A stretch of DNA of 64,000 bases, taken from positions 114,787,302-114,851,301 of the forward strand of contig CM063508.1 of assembly GCA_032207245.1 (NCBI GenBank). The letters are read 5' to 3'. Positions 25,724-38,542 of this stretch are shown here, one piece after another; the first letter of the stretch is position 1; every line of letters begins with the position of its first letter. The translations under genes were made by a program, and so were the position numbers. The notes beneath the pieces were generated by a model. That model had not been told where the DNA came from and did no database searches. It was given only the letters and a program-made list of their open reading frames with translations. This DNA comes from Pardosa pseudoannulata. Taxonomy: Eukaryota; Arthropoda; Arachnida; Araneae; Lycosidae.

Positions 25724-27153
25724 CCTATAATCTCTAATAGTTTTTACTTGCAAAAAAATTGGAACAGCATTGTGCTACACAAACACACGAGTAAAATCAG
25801 TTAATATACCACAGTGTAAAACTTTGGATAAAAGAATTAACAGAGAAATATGCAACAGTAACAAGAAAATAAATCATTAATAGCTTACCGACTAAAAGTA
25901 TTAAAAATTTCTTCTGAAAGGTGTTGAAACGTAATTTACAAAATAATAATAATAATAATAATACAAATTACATAAAATGCAGCAGAGTTTCAAAGATCTA
26001 TAAAAAAAAATAATAATGTTGTAAAAATAAAATCAGTACCAATTCTTACCCCCCCCCCAAAAAAAAAGAAAAAAATATGTTTGTTTTTTTAGTATCTTTC
26101 AAAAAAGATGTACTTTACAGCTCAGCAGAATTTCCTCCATTCTCCCATATTTTTTTTAGATAAATCAAAAAACACAATCAATTTATAAATCTGTAGATTT
26201 AAGAGATATTTGAAGAATTACTGAAAAATCAGAAGCAATAGAATATGAAAAAACACAAATCTGTTTTTAAAAAAAGAGAGGGAGAGCATTTTCCAAACTT
26301 CCACTTTCAACTTCAAATGCTATGGCTTCTTAAATTTAAACTAAATTCACATGTTTTAAAAATAATTTTATGCAGTAACAATGTACTGGAAATTCACATT
26401 TGAATTTCCTTATTGTAAAATAATGATGCAATCAATGGCAATGGGTTGTTTCTGTGAAATATTTAAAATTCAGTGGGTACTAAACTTTGGCCTATCACAC
26501 TCTTTCATAGATAATTGAAACTCCATTGCTCTGTAAAATGAACAAATTCCTTGTTTTCCTCATATAAGACATTAGAAAGTATCGTTTAGTTCAGGTACTA
26601 CAGGAAGGTTTATACAACCACAAACTTAACGATTATAACATTATAATTTAGCTTGAATGGCCACTGATAGGAGTTTTTGAACACAGGACATATTATTGAA
26701 TACTTAAAAAAGGAAAATGCTCATGAAATAAGAAAATAAATACAACATGGGTAAATAAATTTAATGTAAAAAGTAACAGCATAGATAAAACCCATACATA
26801 CAGTCCCTTACAAAAGAAAGAAAAAAAAGCAGCACACCTCTAAAAATAATCTAATCACCTCAAAAAATTTTATACTAATTCCTTTCCTTTGTTCTCATTT
26901 AAATTATTAAAATTTGTGACATAGTGAAAAAGAACTTCAATTATTGTAAGTGATTGTAATGTGCACACTCAGCATGGTAATATTTTGTTTTTTCTTTGTT
27001 CCCTAACTTAGAATTTTTAATTAAACTTCATAGAACTTGCATAAATATTTATGAATAAAATGAAACACATTATACTAAAATTTGAAATAAAAACATAAAA
27101 TATTCATTGATACATAAGGTACAAAAGAAATAATTTGTGCATGTGCAAGTCAA

Positions 27154-27155
<2 letters not shown>

Positions 27156-27244
<89 letters not shown>
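27156..27244. repeat. (AT)n microsatellite
   Basis: About 44 uninterrupted AT dinucleotides. Confidence 0.97.
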
Positions 27245-27248
<4 letters not shown>

Positions 27249-28689
27249 CCTTCTTGGTCAATATTTCTGAAGATTTCGTGAAATTTTGTTGAAAAATCTG
27301 CAAGTAGTGAGAAAAAGAAAAGATGAATTTTCAAAATAACTGTTTTCAAATTTACCATGCTAAATGCTCATGACAGCCAGAGTTCTTATTCATTAGACCT
27401 GAAGTTTTAATCATTTTTCTAGTACACAAAATTTTATGGTCATCATTTTCCTTTTCAAACAAAAGAAATAGCATACAAAATTTCAAGGTCATCAATTTCC
27501 TTTTTGAGCAAAAGAAATAGTATAAAAAATTTTTCAGACAATCAGATTTTTTCCTTACGGTTGCTTCAATTTTTTGTTGTAAAGAAGTTTATGTATATGA
27601 ACTTTAAAAGTCATTATCAATTTTGTTGTCTCCTTAACTTACAAAAAAAAAAAAGCATGAAAGTACAGTCTTTCCTTTGACTCTATGACTGACAAAAAAA
27701 AAAGTCATAAATAAAAATAAAACTTTCAGTTGTTACACACATATTAATAAGAGCATAATTTCAATTAAAACATGGCATTTTAGGTATTTGATAAAAATAA
27801 ATAATTTAATAAAATCAAAACTTTTATAAAATTTTAAATTGCTTTAACTAAAAACAAAGGTACTACAAATAGAAACAGAGATACTATACATTCATAAACT
27901 ATAAACCTTCTTCAATCTTTATGACGTAAATTCTACTTTCGTGAAATTTTTATAGCTTTATATATTAAATACCATACAGAAATAAATAAAATATCTTGTT
28001 GGTTTAAGAATATTTTTAAAATATGTGTAATATAAATCTCAAATGAAAAAAAATTTTTACAATACCATATGATGAGATTACTTTATGTAATTAACAAATC
28101 AGTAAATGTGAGTACAGTCGCAAACTAAAACATTTATAAATAGACAATTTCCAATGTGTTTAATAAAAATAAATAAAAGTGGTTGTATAAACATAGATGT
28201 TTAGTAAAATGTTTACATTATTTTTATTTGCAGGTCAAAATAATTATATTATACATAAATATATATTATGAAAAGAAAAAATTATAGAAATTCTTTATAT
28301 TGCCAACTACAAGAAATCTTTTTGTTCATTAACTTTGTTAAATATTTATATATTAACTAGATATAACTAACAATGTAATTTATAGGAAAAATTCAAGGTT
28401 ACACTGAATATTAAATGTTGAAAAATTTGTGCATAACAACATTCCAAAATTACACAACATTATAGTTTTCTCACATGAATTTTCCTTCAAAACTTTTGTA
28501 TCTCAAATTGATAACATCATTTAAATGGTATTAAGACATCTATAAATTTTTTTTACCTTTTTTGTTTTTTATCACACACATTTTTTACAAAGCTGAAAGC
28601 TAAGATACTATAAACAAGTGGTAAAATGAAATGTAACTAAAGGCCAAATCAATACCAGTAGAAAAAATTAAAGTAATTCATATATTCAT

Positions 28690-28695
28690 TTTATT
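28690..28695 (-). promoter_or_regulatory. Proximal polyadenylation signal of Asx
   Basis: AATAAA on the minus strand about 20 bases after the Asx stop codon, inside an AT-rich stretch. More distal signals are likely in the AT-rich downstream region, so the real 3' UTR may be longer. Confidence 0.4.
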
Positions 28696-28716
28696 TATAT
28701 ATATACAGACACTTGG

Positions 28717-30066
28717 TCACCGTATTAAGCATGTGACACACAGACGTGAGGGTCCAATGCAGTCATCGTGGCAAAATGCTCCACATTTAAGACACATGAC
28801 CATGGCTTTAAGATTACATGCACAGTTATTACCATTACCTGAAGAACTATTTCCACCTCCACTGTCACCACCAGAACTTGTTACAGCTCCTTCAATTCCA
28901 GATGAAGCCCCGTTAATAACAGGACTTGATTGTAATAAGGATCTTGGAGGTGTATCACCTGCAGGTGTCCCAACTGTATTAGCAAGTCCATTTGCAGATG
29001 GAAACATTACATCACCAGAGGCAATGGGTAGCTGTGTTGTTGCTGGTACAACTGAAACGGCTTGACTGGGCAGACTTCCACCAGTTCCCCCAGTACATCC
29101 CTCAGGAAGGGATATAGGGTTAGATATAGGTATACAATTTTGGAAGTCAGTACTGGCTTTATTTGTTGGATGTACATTTGTCTCAAGATTAGGGTTTGAT
29201 AATGGATGATAGAACATTGGTGACATAGATTGCATAGAAGTACTAGACGGAGTTGAAACTGATCGAACAGAAGCTGAACTCCTAGATGCAGGAGAATCAC
29301 ATCCTTGAGCCATTTGAGAAACTTGCAAGTCAGAGTTAGTAACTTCTGAACAAAGTTCAACAGATAACTGATTTTCACAAGAGTCTTTGGAGGAAATACA
29401 GAGGTCTTTCTGATTCTGAGAGTCTATGCTGGTAGGTAAACTGTATGCAGATGTTGAAGATACTGAAACACTGACAGAACTTGAACAAGGAGATGTTTGA
29501 AAGTCATCACCTCTGTCACAGTCAGATTTTGCATCATCACTCTCTGGAGAATCAAAATAAACAATGGGGGTGACTTTTGCACTCCTGTAATAAGACTGAC
29601 AACTTGCAGGTCGTTTTAGAGAATTTACTTCATTTGATGAACTTCTCTGTTCAGGAGGAAAATTTGATGGTGCACTTAAGGGGCGTGAAGGGGGGTCAAA
29701 CTGTTTGTCATTTTCAACATCTTTTGCACAAGAATCATCCTCTTGTGTAGAAGATACTTCACACTTTTCATTATCATTAATTGTAGATATTCTATTTTTG
29801 TTTTCTATGCTTTCACTCTGAGGTTCTGACTTTTCAGCATCAGCATTATTATCTTCAATTTCTTCAACAACTAATGGCTGGGAACTAACACATGAATTGC
29901 TAGAATCTTCAACCATGGATAATCTACTGTTACCATCATCAGTATTCAATTCTTTCTCAGGTATACTCTCAGTAGTAACAGTTGGAATATCTGTAGCTAT
30001 GCTCTCTTCTTCACTAGAGGGTAAACTTAAGATGATAGTGTTGTCTTCGTCAACTACCTGAGAATT
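28717..30066 (-). CDS. Asx: Asx last exon with C-terminal PHD finger
   Basis: The acceptor is cacctttag|AATTCT; the exon is 449 codons plus TGA. It begins [20 protein letters not shown] and stays Ser/Asp/Glu-rich for about 400 residues. A Gly/Ser linker ([15 protein letters not shown]) then leads to the PHD finger at the extreme C-terminus: [36 protein letters not shown]. The Cys and His ligands (C-x-C, C-x-x-C, H-x-x-x-C, C-x-x-C) and the invariant [10 protein letters not shown] core match the atypical ASXL PHD finger. The finger ends three residues before the stop, as in the family. A further open frame in this exon on the same strand (29007-29378) is an out-of-frame shadow. Confidence 0.97.
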   Translation of the reverse strand, partial: NSQVVDEDNTIILSLPSSEEESIATDIPTVTTESIPEKELNTDDGNSRLSMVEDSSNSCVSSQPLVVEEIEDNNADAEKSEPQSESIENKNRISTINDNEKCEVSSTQEDDSCAKDVENDKQFDPPSRPLSAPSNFPPEQRSSSNEVNSLKRPASCQSYYRSAKVTPIVYFDSPESDDAKSDCDRGDDFQTSPCSSSVSVSVSSTSAYSLPTSIDSQNQKDLCISSKDSCENQLSVELCSEVTNSDLQVSQMAQGCDSPASRSSASVRSVSTPSSTSMQSMSPMFYHPLSNPNLETNVHPTNKASTDFQNCIPISNPISLPEGCTGGTGGSLPSQAVSVVPATTQLPIASGDVMFPSANGLANTVGTPAGDTPPRSLLQSSPVINGASSGIEGAVTSSGGDSGGGNSSSGNGNNCACNLKAMVMCLKCGAFCHDDCIGPSRLCVTCLIR

Positions 30067-30669
30067 CTAAAGGTGAAAAATCTGAGTTAAGTATTTTGAA
30101 AATTACGGTTATGAACATTTTAGACACTGAGCATTTTATTTATTAGATGTTTGACACAGTCTTTGCAAGTAAGGCTTGAAAAATAAGTTATGCCTTCTTA
30201 CATAATACTATGTCCTTGTTTTATATTTTAATATTTTTTTTTACCAGCATTCTTTATTTCATAGATCCCTAAGGGGGTAATCCAATGAATATCCGAACCA
30301 TAGATCAATTTCCAGATCCTGATAGCCTGTGTAAAAATGTGACAAAAGTTACTATGTTTTAAAAAATTTTTTAAAAAAACATAGCAAACACATGCCTAAG
30401 AGTCAGAATAAAAGATACCATTGGATTGTAAAATGCAAAATTTTTCTATGAAAAAATAACAAAGCTCAGTGTTAACATAATATAACATATATAAGCATCT
30501 CAATATATTTATAAATGCAAAGCAAAAAAGGGCAACGAAACTACATACACACCTTTTCATAACAATTAGAGACTAAAATAAATGCTACATTATCCAGCGC
30601 TTTTTTCAGAAAATGCAATAATTGTTATCCCCTCCCCCCTCATATCAAAAAACACTAACCAGTAATATG

Positions 30670-30816
30670 TTATTCCTCAAGACGGAAACAAGATCCTATT
30701 AGTGGATTACTGACAGTAAGTACTTCAGAAATTTTTTCAACAGATACATGCCATTGTTGCACGACTTTTTGGGGAGAAACAATCACTTTGCCTTGATAAA
30801 AGGTATCAATATCTCC
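30670..30816 (-). CDS. Candidate alternative terminal exon of Asx (unverified)
   Basis: Inside the last Asx intron the minus strand has a good acceptor (tctattcttatag|GGAGAT). It opens a 48-codon frame that begins GDIDTFYQGK, continues VIVSPQKVVQQWHVSVEKIS, contains NPLIGSCFRLEE and ends at TAA. The composition (Trp, Cys, Phe, Val, balanced charge) is unlike chance translation of this 75-80% AT intron. The in-frame codon before the acceptor is a stop, so the frame depends on splicing. Its start phase (0) equals the end phase of the exon at 38543, so it could serve as an alternative last exon giving an Asx form without PHD. I do not recognise the sequence. A transposon-derived or pseudogene exon is the main alternative. 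Confidence 0.4.
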   Translation of the reverse strand, partial: GDIDTFYQGKVIVSPQKVVQQWHVSVEKISEVLTVSNPLIGSCFRLEE

Positions 30817-31869
30817 CTATAAGAATAGACATTATTACATCGTTTAAAGTGTCAAAAGTCAAAATTACTGTATGAAATAAGCATATTATCTCTCATCAGA
30901 TATATTATAAGTAATGACTTTCTTAATAATTTTGAAAACATACACTACACTGATTCTAGCCTGAATAAAGACAATTATTTCTTTCCATGTGTGAAATTTC
31001 GAAAAAAATCTAAAAATATGTTCACTATAACCAAAATATTTTTTCTATTTAATATTTTTAAAACTATAATGTGCTTTAATACATCCCTACATTTGGCATT
31101 AAACAATCTTTAAAACAAATTTCTGCCAGTTATACTGTTGTACCTTTATGTTAAAATTTCATTCAGCAAGTAATGCACTATATATAAAGAAAACATAATT
31201 GTTATCATTCAAATTGTATTACAAGCTTTATCAAATTTCAGCAGAGAATGGGGTAGATTCTTAATTAAAAGTTATAAGATTTGAGTTAGCAATTTAAAAA
31301 AACTTACAATAGTAAAGCAAATACTTATACATAATACTTGAAAAATCATCAGTTACTTTAGGAATATGATTTTCTATTATGGGCAAAAAAGATTTCTAGA
31401 AAATTGGAGGAAAACCACATTACTTATTTATTTTATAGAAAATGGGTGAAAATTATCTAAAAAGTGTTTATAGATATCCTGTTTTCAATACAAATAATTT
31501 ATTTCTCTTTTATGTAAATAAAACACTTGAAATTTATAGTTTTTCTCAAACATTTAGTTCTAAATAATCACAGAAAATAATTATAAAGACTAAAGATTGT
31601 GCCAATAATATTTTTTTTCTCCTATGCCAGACATCAGTTATAAACAATTTGAATTTCTAAAATCTTCTAGCTTTAACTATATCTATTAGCACTACAGCTA
31701 ACAGATATAGTTAAAAGATTTTAAAAGTATATATTTTTAGGCAATCTTTATAGCTTTCATTTAAATATTCAAGTTGATATACAAAATAAATGAGACAGAG
31801 GTTTCCCCATGACATATATTGGATATTTAACACTTTTTATTAATATATTTTTGTAAAAAATACTTAGCT

Positions 31870-32935
31870 GAAATACTACTCAAACCTATTTGTCTGGTAA
31901 ATAAAATAATTGGAAGAGATATTATATAAAATTAAATTGTTTTAAATATGGAAAATAATTTTTCAACAGCAGAAAATTAGAAAAAAATTTCCCAAGCAAT
32001 ATAGATTATTCAATTTTAATTATGTATATGATTTAACCGAAAATTTTGTTTGTTTTCCATTTTAATTTTTATTTAAATACTTTTGAAATAAAGACATCAA
32101 TTAAATAAACATGGCTTTCTGACAAAATGATAGTAACTCAACTTAGTTTGTGGCATAAAAGTCAATTACGAGAGCATCTTTAATATACCAAGGAAGGCAA
32201 TCTATTGAAAATTTGTCTCTGCCGATATTAACAATAAATATAACAAATTAATTGTGTAAGCATTCAAAGCTGACATTTTATACAGATAAAGAAAGGTCTT
32301 CTACCAGTGAAACTTGAAAAAAAAAAAAAAAAAAAAAATGTATAAAGCAAAATGCAGTTTAGGAATAAACTCAATGAAATAACTAATAAATATTTAAATA
32401 TGTTATGATATTATTAACTACAAGTACAACATTTTAACAATACAATCCACTAGGAACTTATCAGTCTTTAATGGCTATCAGTAAATAAACATTTAAATAA
32501 ATTTTTGTTTAGTAATAACCACAGAAGATTGACTAAATAATAGCATGTCATGTAAATACAGCAGGGCATGAAATTTCAGTTATAAAGGTACTAGCTAAAC
32601 TAAAATTTTTGCTAGCTGCTATTTTACATTCATGAAAAATAAGAATTTTTTTTAATGTTCATAGATATACTATAAAGAACATTTTGGTAACCAAAACTGT
32701 AAAAGTATGCAGAAATTGAAAAATCGAAACGCATTTATTAGAAAATAAATAAGTAATAATTCTAAAGGTAGTCAAAAGTTTTCAAAGGTTCCAGAAATTG
32801 TCACATACTACTAAAAAGTCAAGAAAGGAAAATAATCATCTTAAGACAAAGGGTAGTTTTATTAATTGAGCTGCTCCCTGATCTTGCATAAACTCAATAA
32901 TATATGTTTATTTTTATATATTATACTTCAGCCCT
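31870..32935. repeat. Intronic duplication, copy 1
   Basis: Collinear with 33535-34740. Shared landmarks in order include CAGCAGAAA, AACATGGCTT...CAAAATGATA, AAACTCAATGAAATAACT, ATAATAGCAT.TCATGTAA and CTCCCTGATCTT. The offset grows from about 1.66 to 1.80 kb because of indels. Identity is moderate, so the event is old. Confidence 0.75.
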
Positions 32936-33534
32936 TCAGGTCTGCCTTTAGCACTTCATGCTTGTATAGCACTTCCTTTCTGTACTGAAATACGCTGAAT
33001 ACTTGCAACTGTAGGGTCAATCTCTGTTAGATTGGGACCAATAACAGCATTTTTTATTACAAACTAAAGATAAATGCCAATGTTTGATTTTAAGACACTT
33101 CTTTGTGCTACTGGATTGAGTCATGATAACCTGAACATAAACAGTTTAGGCTGTAAGACAACTTTTTAAAAGACAAAACTTAACCACTAGCCTTAAATAT
33201 TTGGTTATCAATGGCAAATCGGCAAATGAAAGTTTTATGCTTTGTAATACAGGCATCAGCAAGCTTTTTTTTACTACAGGGCAAAATCAACCAAAATGTA
33301 AATATTAAAAAAGGTGTTTTGAATTTGTGGTACTTTTATTTTTCAGTCAGAAAAACAACACAAACTTAACATCTAACTAATAATTTCAGTGGTTAAGTTA
33401 CTAATGTTCTTACTTAAAATAAACTTTATATCACATTTTATATATTTTACTTTTATATATTTTACTTTTTATTTTAATCAAGTGGAACACTTGAAATTAA
33501 CAAATGGGTAACTCAATAACTTGGAGGTTATGGA

Positions 33535-34740
33535 CTATCAATGCCTGATCTGCCAGGTGAATAAAATGAATGGAAAAGATATATCATATGAAAATCGATT
33601 TAAACGTAAAGAGTTAATATCCAGCAGCAGAAATTTAATAACATTTTTCACAGGTTTATGGATTATTTAATTTTGATTTAGATTTCTTACATGAATGATT
33701 TAACTAGAAATTTTATGCTTATATTCCCTTTCAATTTTTTTATTAAACAACTATGACATAGAGAAGTCATTTAAAAACAAAAAAAAACATGGCTTGACCA
33801 CAAAATGATAACTCATTTGTTTGTATCCTAAAAATAAAATGAATATTTTTTAATGAATATTTTTATCAGTTTTAAATTAAGGTTAAAAAATCGTTTTACA
33901 AAATTAGATTAGTAGAGTATGCGTGTAAATTTTGAGTATAGAATCCAAAATTAAATTTATTCTTTTGAACTGCACTGTAAAATAAATTTAAAAATTAGTA
34001 TCCCCTGATATTATTATCTACAAATAGAACAGTTTAACAGTACAAGCAAGCCATCACAGCTGGCATTTTATGCAGATGGAGAAATCTAATAAAATACTGC
34101 CAAAATTTTATAGAGCAAAATGCAATTCAAAAACAAACTCAATGAAATAACTTATATAAGGTGTAAAAATATGATCTGCTATTAATAACTAAAAGTTTAA
34201 CAGTACAAGCTATTAGAAGCTTATTAGTCTTCAAAGTTTATCAATTAAAGATGCTCTGTTTAAATGAGATTTTCACCTATGACTACATAAAAGTGACAAA
34301 ATAATAGCATATCATGTAATACAAGCTTCAGCAACCTTTTTTGACTGTAGGTTAAAACCAACCATAATGCAAGCATTAAGAAAGATTTTCAGGCCAGTGG
34401 CATTTCCATTTTAAAATAGTGATCAAACAACATGATCTTAACAAAATATAAGGCAGAAAGTAAACATAAGAATAAAACATAAGAAAACATTCAAATTTAA
34501 AATTAGAAATCTAATTATTATAAAAGCAAATATAACTGAATAAATTATACTTATAAAAGTTCTCTTTGATATAAATCACTCTGTTAATGTTGAACATGTG
34601 ATATCTTTTTAGTCAAATGAGACTTATAATTAGTCGTCATAAGACAAGGGGTAGTTTTGTTAACTGAGTTACTCCCTGATCTTACATAAACTCAATGTAT
34701 GTTTATTAATATATATATATATTATACTTTATGTTTGGAA
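33535..34740. repeat. Intronic duplication, copy 2
   Basis: The partner of copy 1. It carries extra sequence near 34321-34420 (AAGCTTCAGCAACCTTTTTT) that also resembles 33250-33350, a possible hAT-type terminus inserted twice or carried by the duplication. Confidence 0.75.
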
Positions 34741-36167
34741 CTCAAGTAGGTCAATTGAAATTATCAAATGGGTTTCTTGGTGCTCTGCAGATCATAAATA
34801 ATCGCTGTTTTGTGTACTATAGGATTCTCCCATTTTGGTTGAAACAAATAAGAAACTCACTTTATAATCGCCTGAAATTCTACATAAAAATTTGACCAAA
34901 TAAGAGATAAGTTTTCAGAACCCTGTATTAACTAAACTCATCCTTCCACATAAAAAAAAAATCTAAAAAAAAAATATCAAATGTGACTACACAATATACT
35001 CTGTTTAAGTATACATAAAAAGTGGAAAGGAAACATGACATTAAAAACAATTTTAAAATCTACCGTAAAGTTAATAAGGAGATTTTGGAAAAGAGAAATC
35101 CAGAAAGGAGAAAATGATAAGCTAAATATGAAACAAGTAAATCTAATTTACAAATTTTATAATCTGTTGACTATTGATTTGATGATTTATACCTATGAAG
35201 ACTACAACATATAATGGAACTTAAATTTATTGTTCACAAATTGATAATTTATTGCTATTGGTTGTGAATTTATCCCCATATGGCCAAAGTTATCTTTTCT
35301 AGCATTCATCGTCTCAGATTTTTTATTCCCTCATTGTTAAATAATTTTAATTTTGGTCCTATTATTTATTTCTCAAGAAATACTGTTTTGTAAAATTCAG
35401 GAAAAGTAGTAAAGTTTTTTTTCTTCAATTTGAATGTTTCAATATCGAGTGGACAGCATAAAGATTTCTGACTTATCGAGGAAATTCTTAAACCGCAAGA
35501 GGGTTAGTAATCAAACTAGTGGGATTACTACAGCAGTAGAGCATCTATGAACAGAAGCAAGATGAGAATGGGGATGAAGAAAATGAAATCAAGCCTGAAT
35601 CAGTGCTGAGTTTTTTCAAAGCACATGAAGCTTTGTCAAAATTAAAATCATATATATATATACTTTCATAGTGACACTGTATTCAAAGAGGAGGTGATAG
35701 AACACTCTTTTTTGCTTTCAAAACATCAATTTGTAGAAAGCAGATATCAATTACAAAATATTTTTTAAATGTTAAACATCATTCTAATCATAAGTTATAA
35801 TTTATAAAATATAACTTATGATTCTTCTAATTAGTGTCTTCTAATCCTTCTAATTAGATCTAAATACTTCTAATTAGTGGTGTAAATAAATAATTTATTC
35901 ATAGTCACACATTTTATCGAATATCTACATCCCTTTTCCATATCCATGACTTTTCATTTCTGTTACCTTGAAAGATGATTGATCATGGTTTCATTGTATT
36001 AATGTATGGGCAATAAAAATTCGATTCTATTATACTTAAAAGTTCCGATTACATTCTAAAATGCAAAAAGGGGGATATTTCTCAATCTTCAAAAGGAATG
36101 AAAGGTGAATTTAATTAAATATACTCTTAGAAAATGCATACTTTTTAGATTTTAAAATGCAAAATCT

Positions 36168-36497
36168 GTTTGGTTTGATCTGAAACAATGCAGTCTACTG
36201 GTTTACTATACAGGAGATGATCAGACTGCAATCTACTACTTAAAGCCAATTCTGAAAAGCTACAAATATCCATGCCATGAGTGAGATTTGAACAGAGAAA
36301 AATTTACCATTACAGCCATTTTCAACTACCATGTGTCTAATTTTGAAAATGACATTCAAATTTCTGCAAAATTAAGATTAGGGATTTACTCCTTAAAGCC
36401 AATTCTGAACAGTTAAATTCATTCATATCTCCAGCAGCAGGTGGATTCATTGACTCTACCAAAGGGCAGAAACCTGCCTGTTCATCCATCCTCCAGC
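36168..36497 (-). mobile_element. Two degraded SINE (family A) pieces
   Basis: The first piece at 36168-36320 keeps the tail (GTTTGGTTTG) and the CATGCC...GATTTGAAC region. A second partial piece (36375-36497) repeats the CTTAAAGCCAATTCTGAACA segment. Both are strongly diverged. Confidence 0.6.
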
Positions 36498-36783
36498 CAA
36501 ATACTTAACGATAAATTGGTTTACAGATAATTGTGCATAGACCATTATCAAAATTTGCTTACATTTGCTGTCACAGATAAAAAGAGAGAAAAATGAAGAA
36601 ATTAGTGTTTAAAGTTTAATTTCAGTAATGTATTAGATAAAAGAAAAAAGACCTTACTAAATATTTCTTGAATTGAAAATTTTAAAAAAATTCTGAGATA
36701 TATATACTTCTTTAAAGAAATGGAAGGCTAAAAGGCCTGTCCCTTTCACGGTGAATGTCAAATCCATTGCTGGTAACATAATA

Positions 36784-37537
36784 CAGTCAGTACCGGGTAT
36801 ATGGTCACCTGCTTATACGGTCAGTTTTCTAAAGTCCCATCTAACTTAATAGGAAACATGTGTTAAAGTGCACCGCTTATACAATTTTCATTTTCTTGTT
36901 ACCGGTTATATGGTCAATTTTATATTTTCAACGAGTTTCTTTTTTTTTTTTTTAAGAAGTCAGTGCGAAATCGGAGAGGACCTGAATTCAAGCCTTTATT
37001 TCCCTTTCTTGTTTGTGGAGACATCACCTCTCTTAGTTCTCTCTTGTCCCCTGATAAGAGGTGGACATCTGTCTGTTTATTGGTTGAAGTTATCTCTGCT
37101 TAAGTTGAAATTGAGACAAAACAAGTAAAGGAAAATTTTGTTACATTTGGATCATACGTCACGAATAAGAACGTTCATTTTTTAATTATAGCTTCGAAAA
37201 GAAAGAATTTATCATTTGCTGCCAAAAGTGAGTTGATTGAAAATTTTTAAAAATCTAATCTTTTAAACTTTCTCCAAAGCAAATTCAATTACCCGAATGA
37301 CATTAAACAACTTTTTAGTTGCCAAACTTTGGTCCTCAAGTGTTGAAATCGGTGATCAAGAAAGAAAATGTCAGCACTTGTTACCTTATGGGAATGTGGA
37401 TAAGGCTCTTCTGGTATGGATTAAAAATGCACGGTACATACACAATAGGGTTGTATTGTTCCGCATATATGGTCACCCCGCTTAAATGATCTGATTTTTC
37501 TGGACCGCTGAGCTGACCATATAACCGATACAGGTTG
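36784..37537 (+). mobile_element. Tigger/pogo-like element with transposase relic
   Basis: The ends CAGTCAGTACCGGGTATATG and, from the right, CAACCTGTATCGGTTATATG are similar inverted repeats flanked by TA (36782-36783, 37538-37539). Inside, broken frames give KRKNLSFAAKSELIENF and, further on, NVDKALLVWIKNAR. These match the CENP-B-type HTH region of Tigger transposases (V-D-x-A-L-x-x-W-x-x-x-A-R). No catalytic DDE domain remains. Confidence 0.75.
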
Positions 37538-38542
37538 TAGTAAATTTGACAAATTCCCGAATTGAGATTCAAATAAAACAAAAATTAGCTGGTTTGCATT
37601 ATTTGTATCTTAGCAAAATTAGTCTTATTTTTGCAAAAATTTTTAATGAAATATTCAAAATCAAACAAACCTTAAATAACCTTACAAATGTTTTAACAAA
37701 CTAACTAGTAAACAATTAGTATTTAAAGATAAAAGCGTAAAAAAAATTTTAAATGCTAAAAACACTGATTTATGCATCATTTTCTCTTTTATCCTCTGGG
37801 ACAGCAAATATAAGAAAATTTTGAAAATGGCTTGCATATTAATTTCAATTCTATGAAGTCAAAGAATCGTCAAAATCTATCATAACTTTAAAATTAAATC
37901 CTCTGATTCAGAATACAGGTTGATTTAAATCATAGTAAAGCAACCTGAAATTTTAAATTGATCAATAAAACTATATTTTTATGCTTAAAATCTAAGATTA
38001 TTTTTAATTTTCATACAGTAATCAAACAAGTTTTTGAAATTCTCATGTAGTAATCAAACAAGTTTATATGAAAGTGGAGAATTCTGCCTAGTTTAAATAG
38101 AACTGTTTAATCTATCCCACTTTTTTTAACTACCCTCTACTTCACAAAAAAACGCTTAAAATGAACACAAATTTCTATTAAAAGCAACACTTAACAAATA
38201 TTCTTAAATTATCCTTAAAATAGTAAATCCTATATCGCCTTTAATGTACAACACTCTGACACACACACACACACAATGTACAATTAAGCACAGCTAAATT
38301 CATAATTACATGACATGTAAAGAGGATGATACATATGAATTAAATGCATTAATAATTCTTTTAAAACATGTAAAATGATACTACATAACATGCTTTGCAT
38401 ATATTTCAACTTGATCAAACTTGAGCTTTATAAAAGAAAACAATAGAAAAAAATGACCACCAACACCAAACATTGAAAATATAAAAAGACAGTGAAAAAT
38501 ATTAATGAGCAGAAATCTCAAAGCCATACAAAGCAAACTTAC

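Larger units (their letters stand above)
30067..38542 (-). other. Last Asx intron (8.5 kb)
   Basis: It is bounded by the donor after 38543 and the acceptor before 30066. It contains the candidate alternative exon (30670-30816), a diverged duplication (31870-34740), SINE pieces (36168-36497), a Tigger-like element (36784-37537) and a (CA)n run near 38260. The rest is AT-rich and unassigned. Confidence 0.75.

Noticed and set aside
28733..29065. 110-codon + strand frame, and a 123-codon minus frame at 29007-29378
   Set aside because: Both overlap the Asx last exon in other frames and are shadows of it; the Asx frame ends in a conserved PHD finger.
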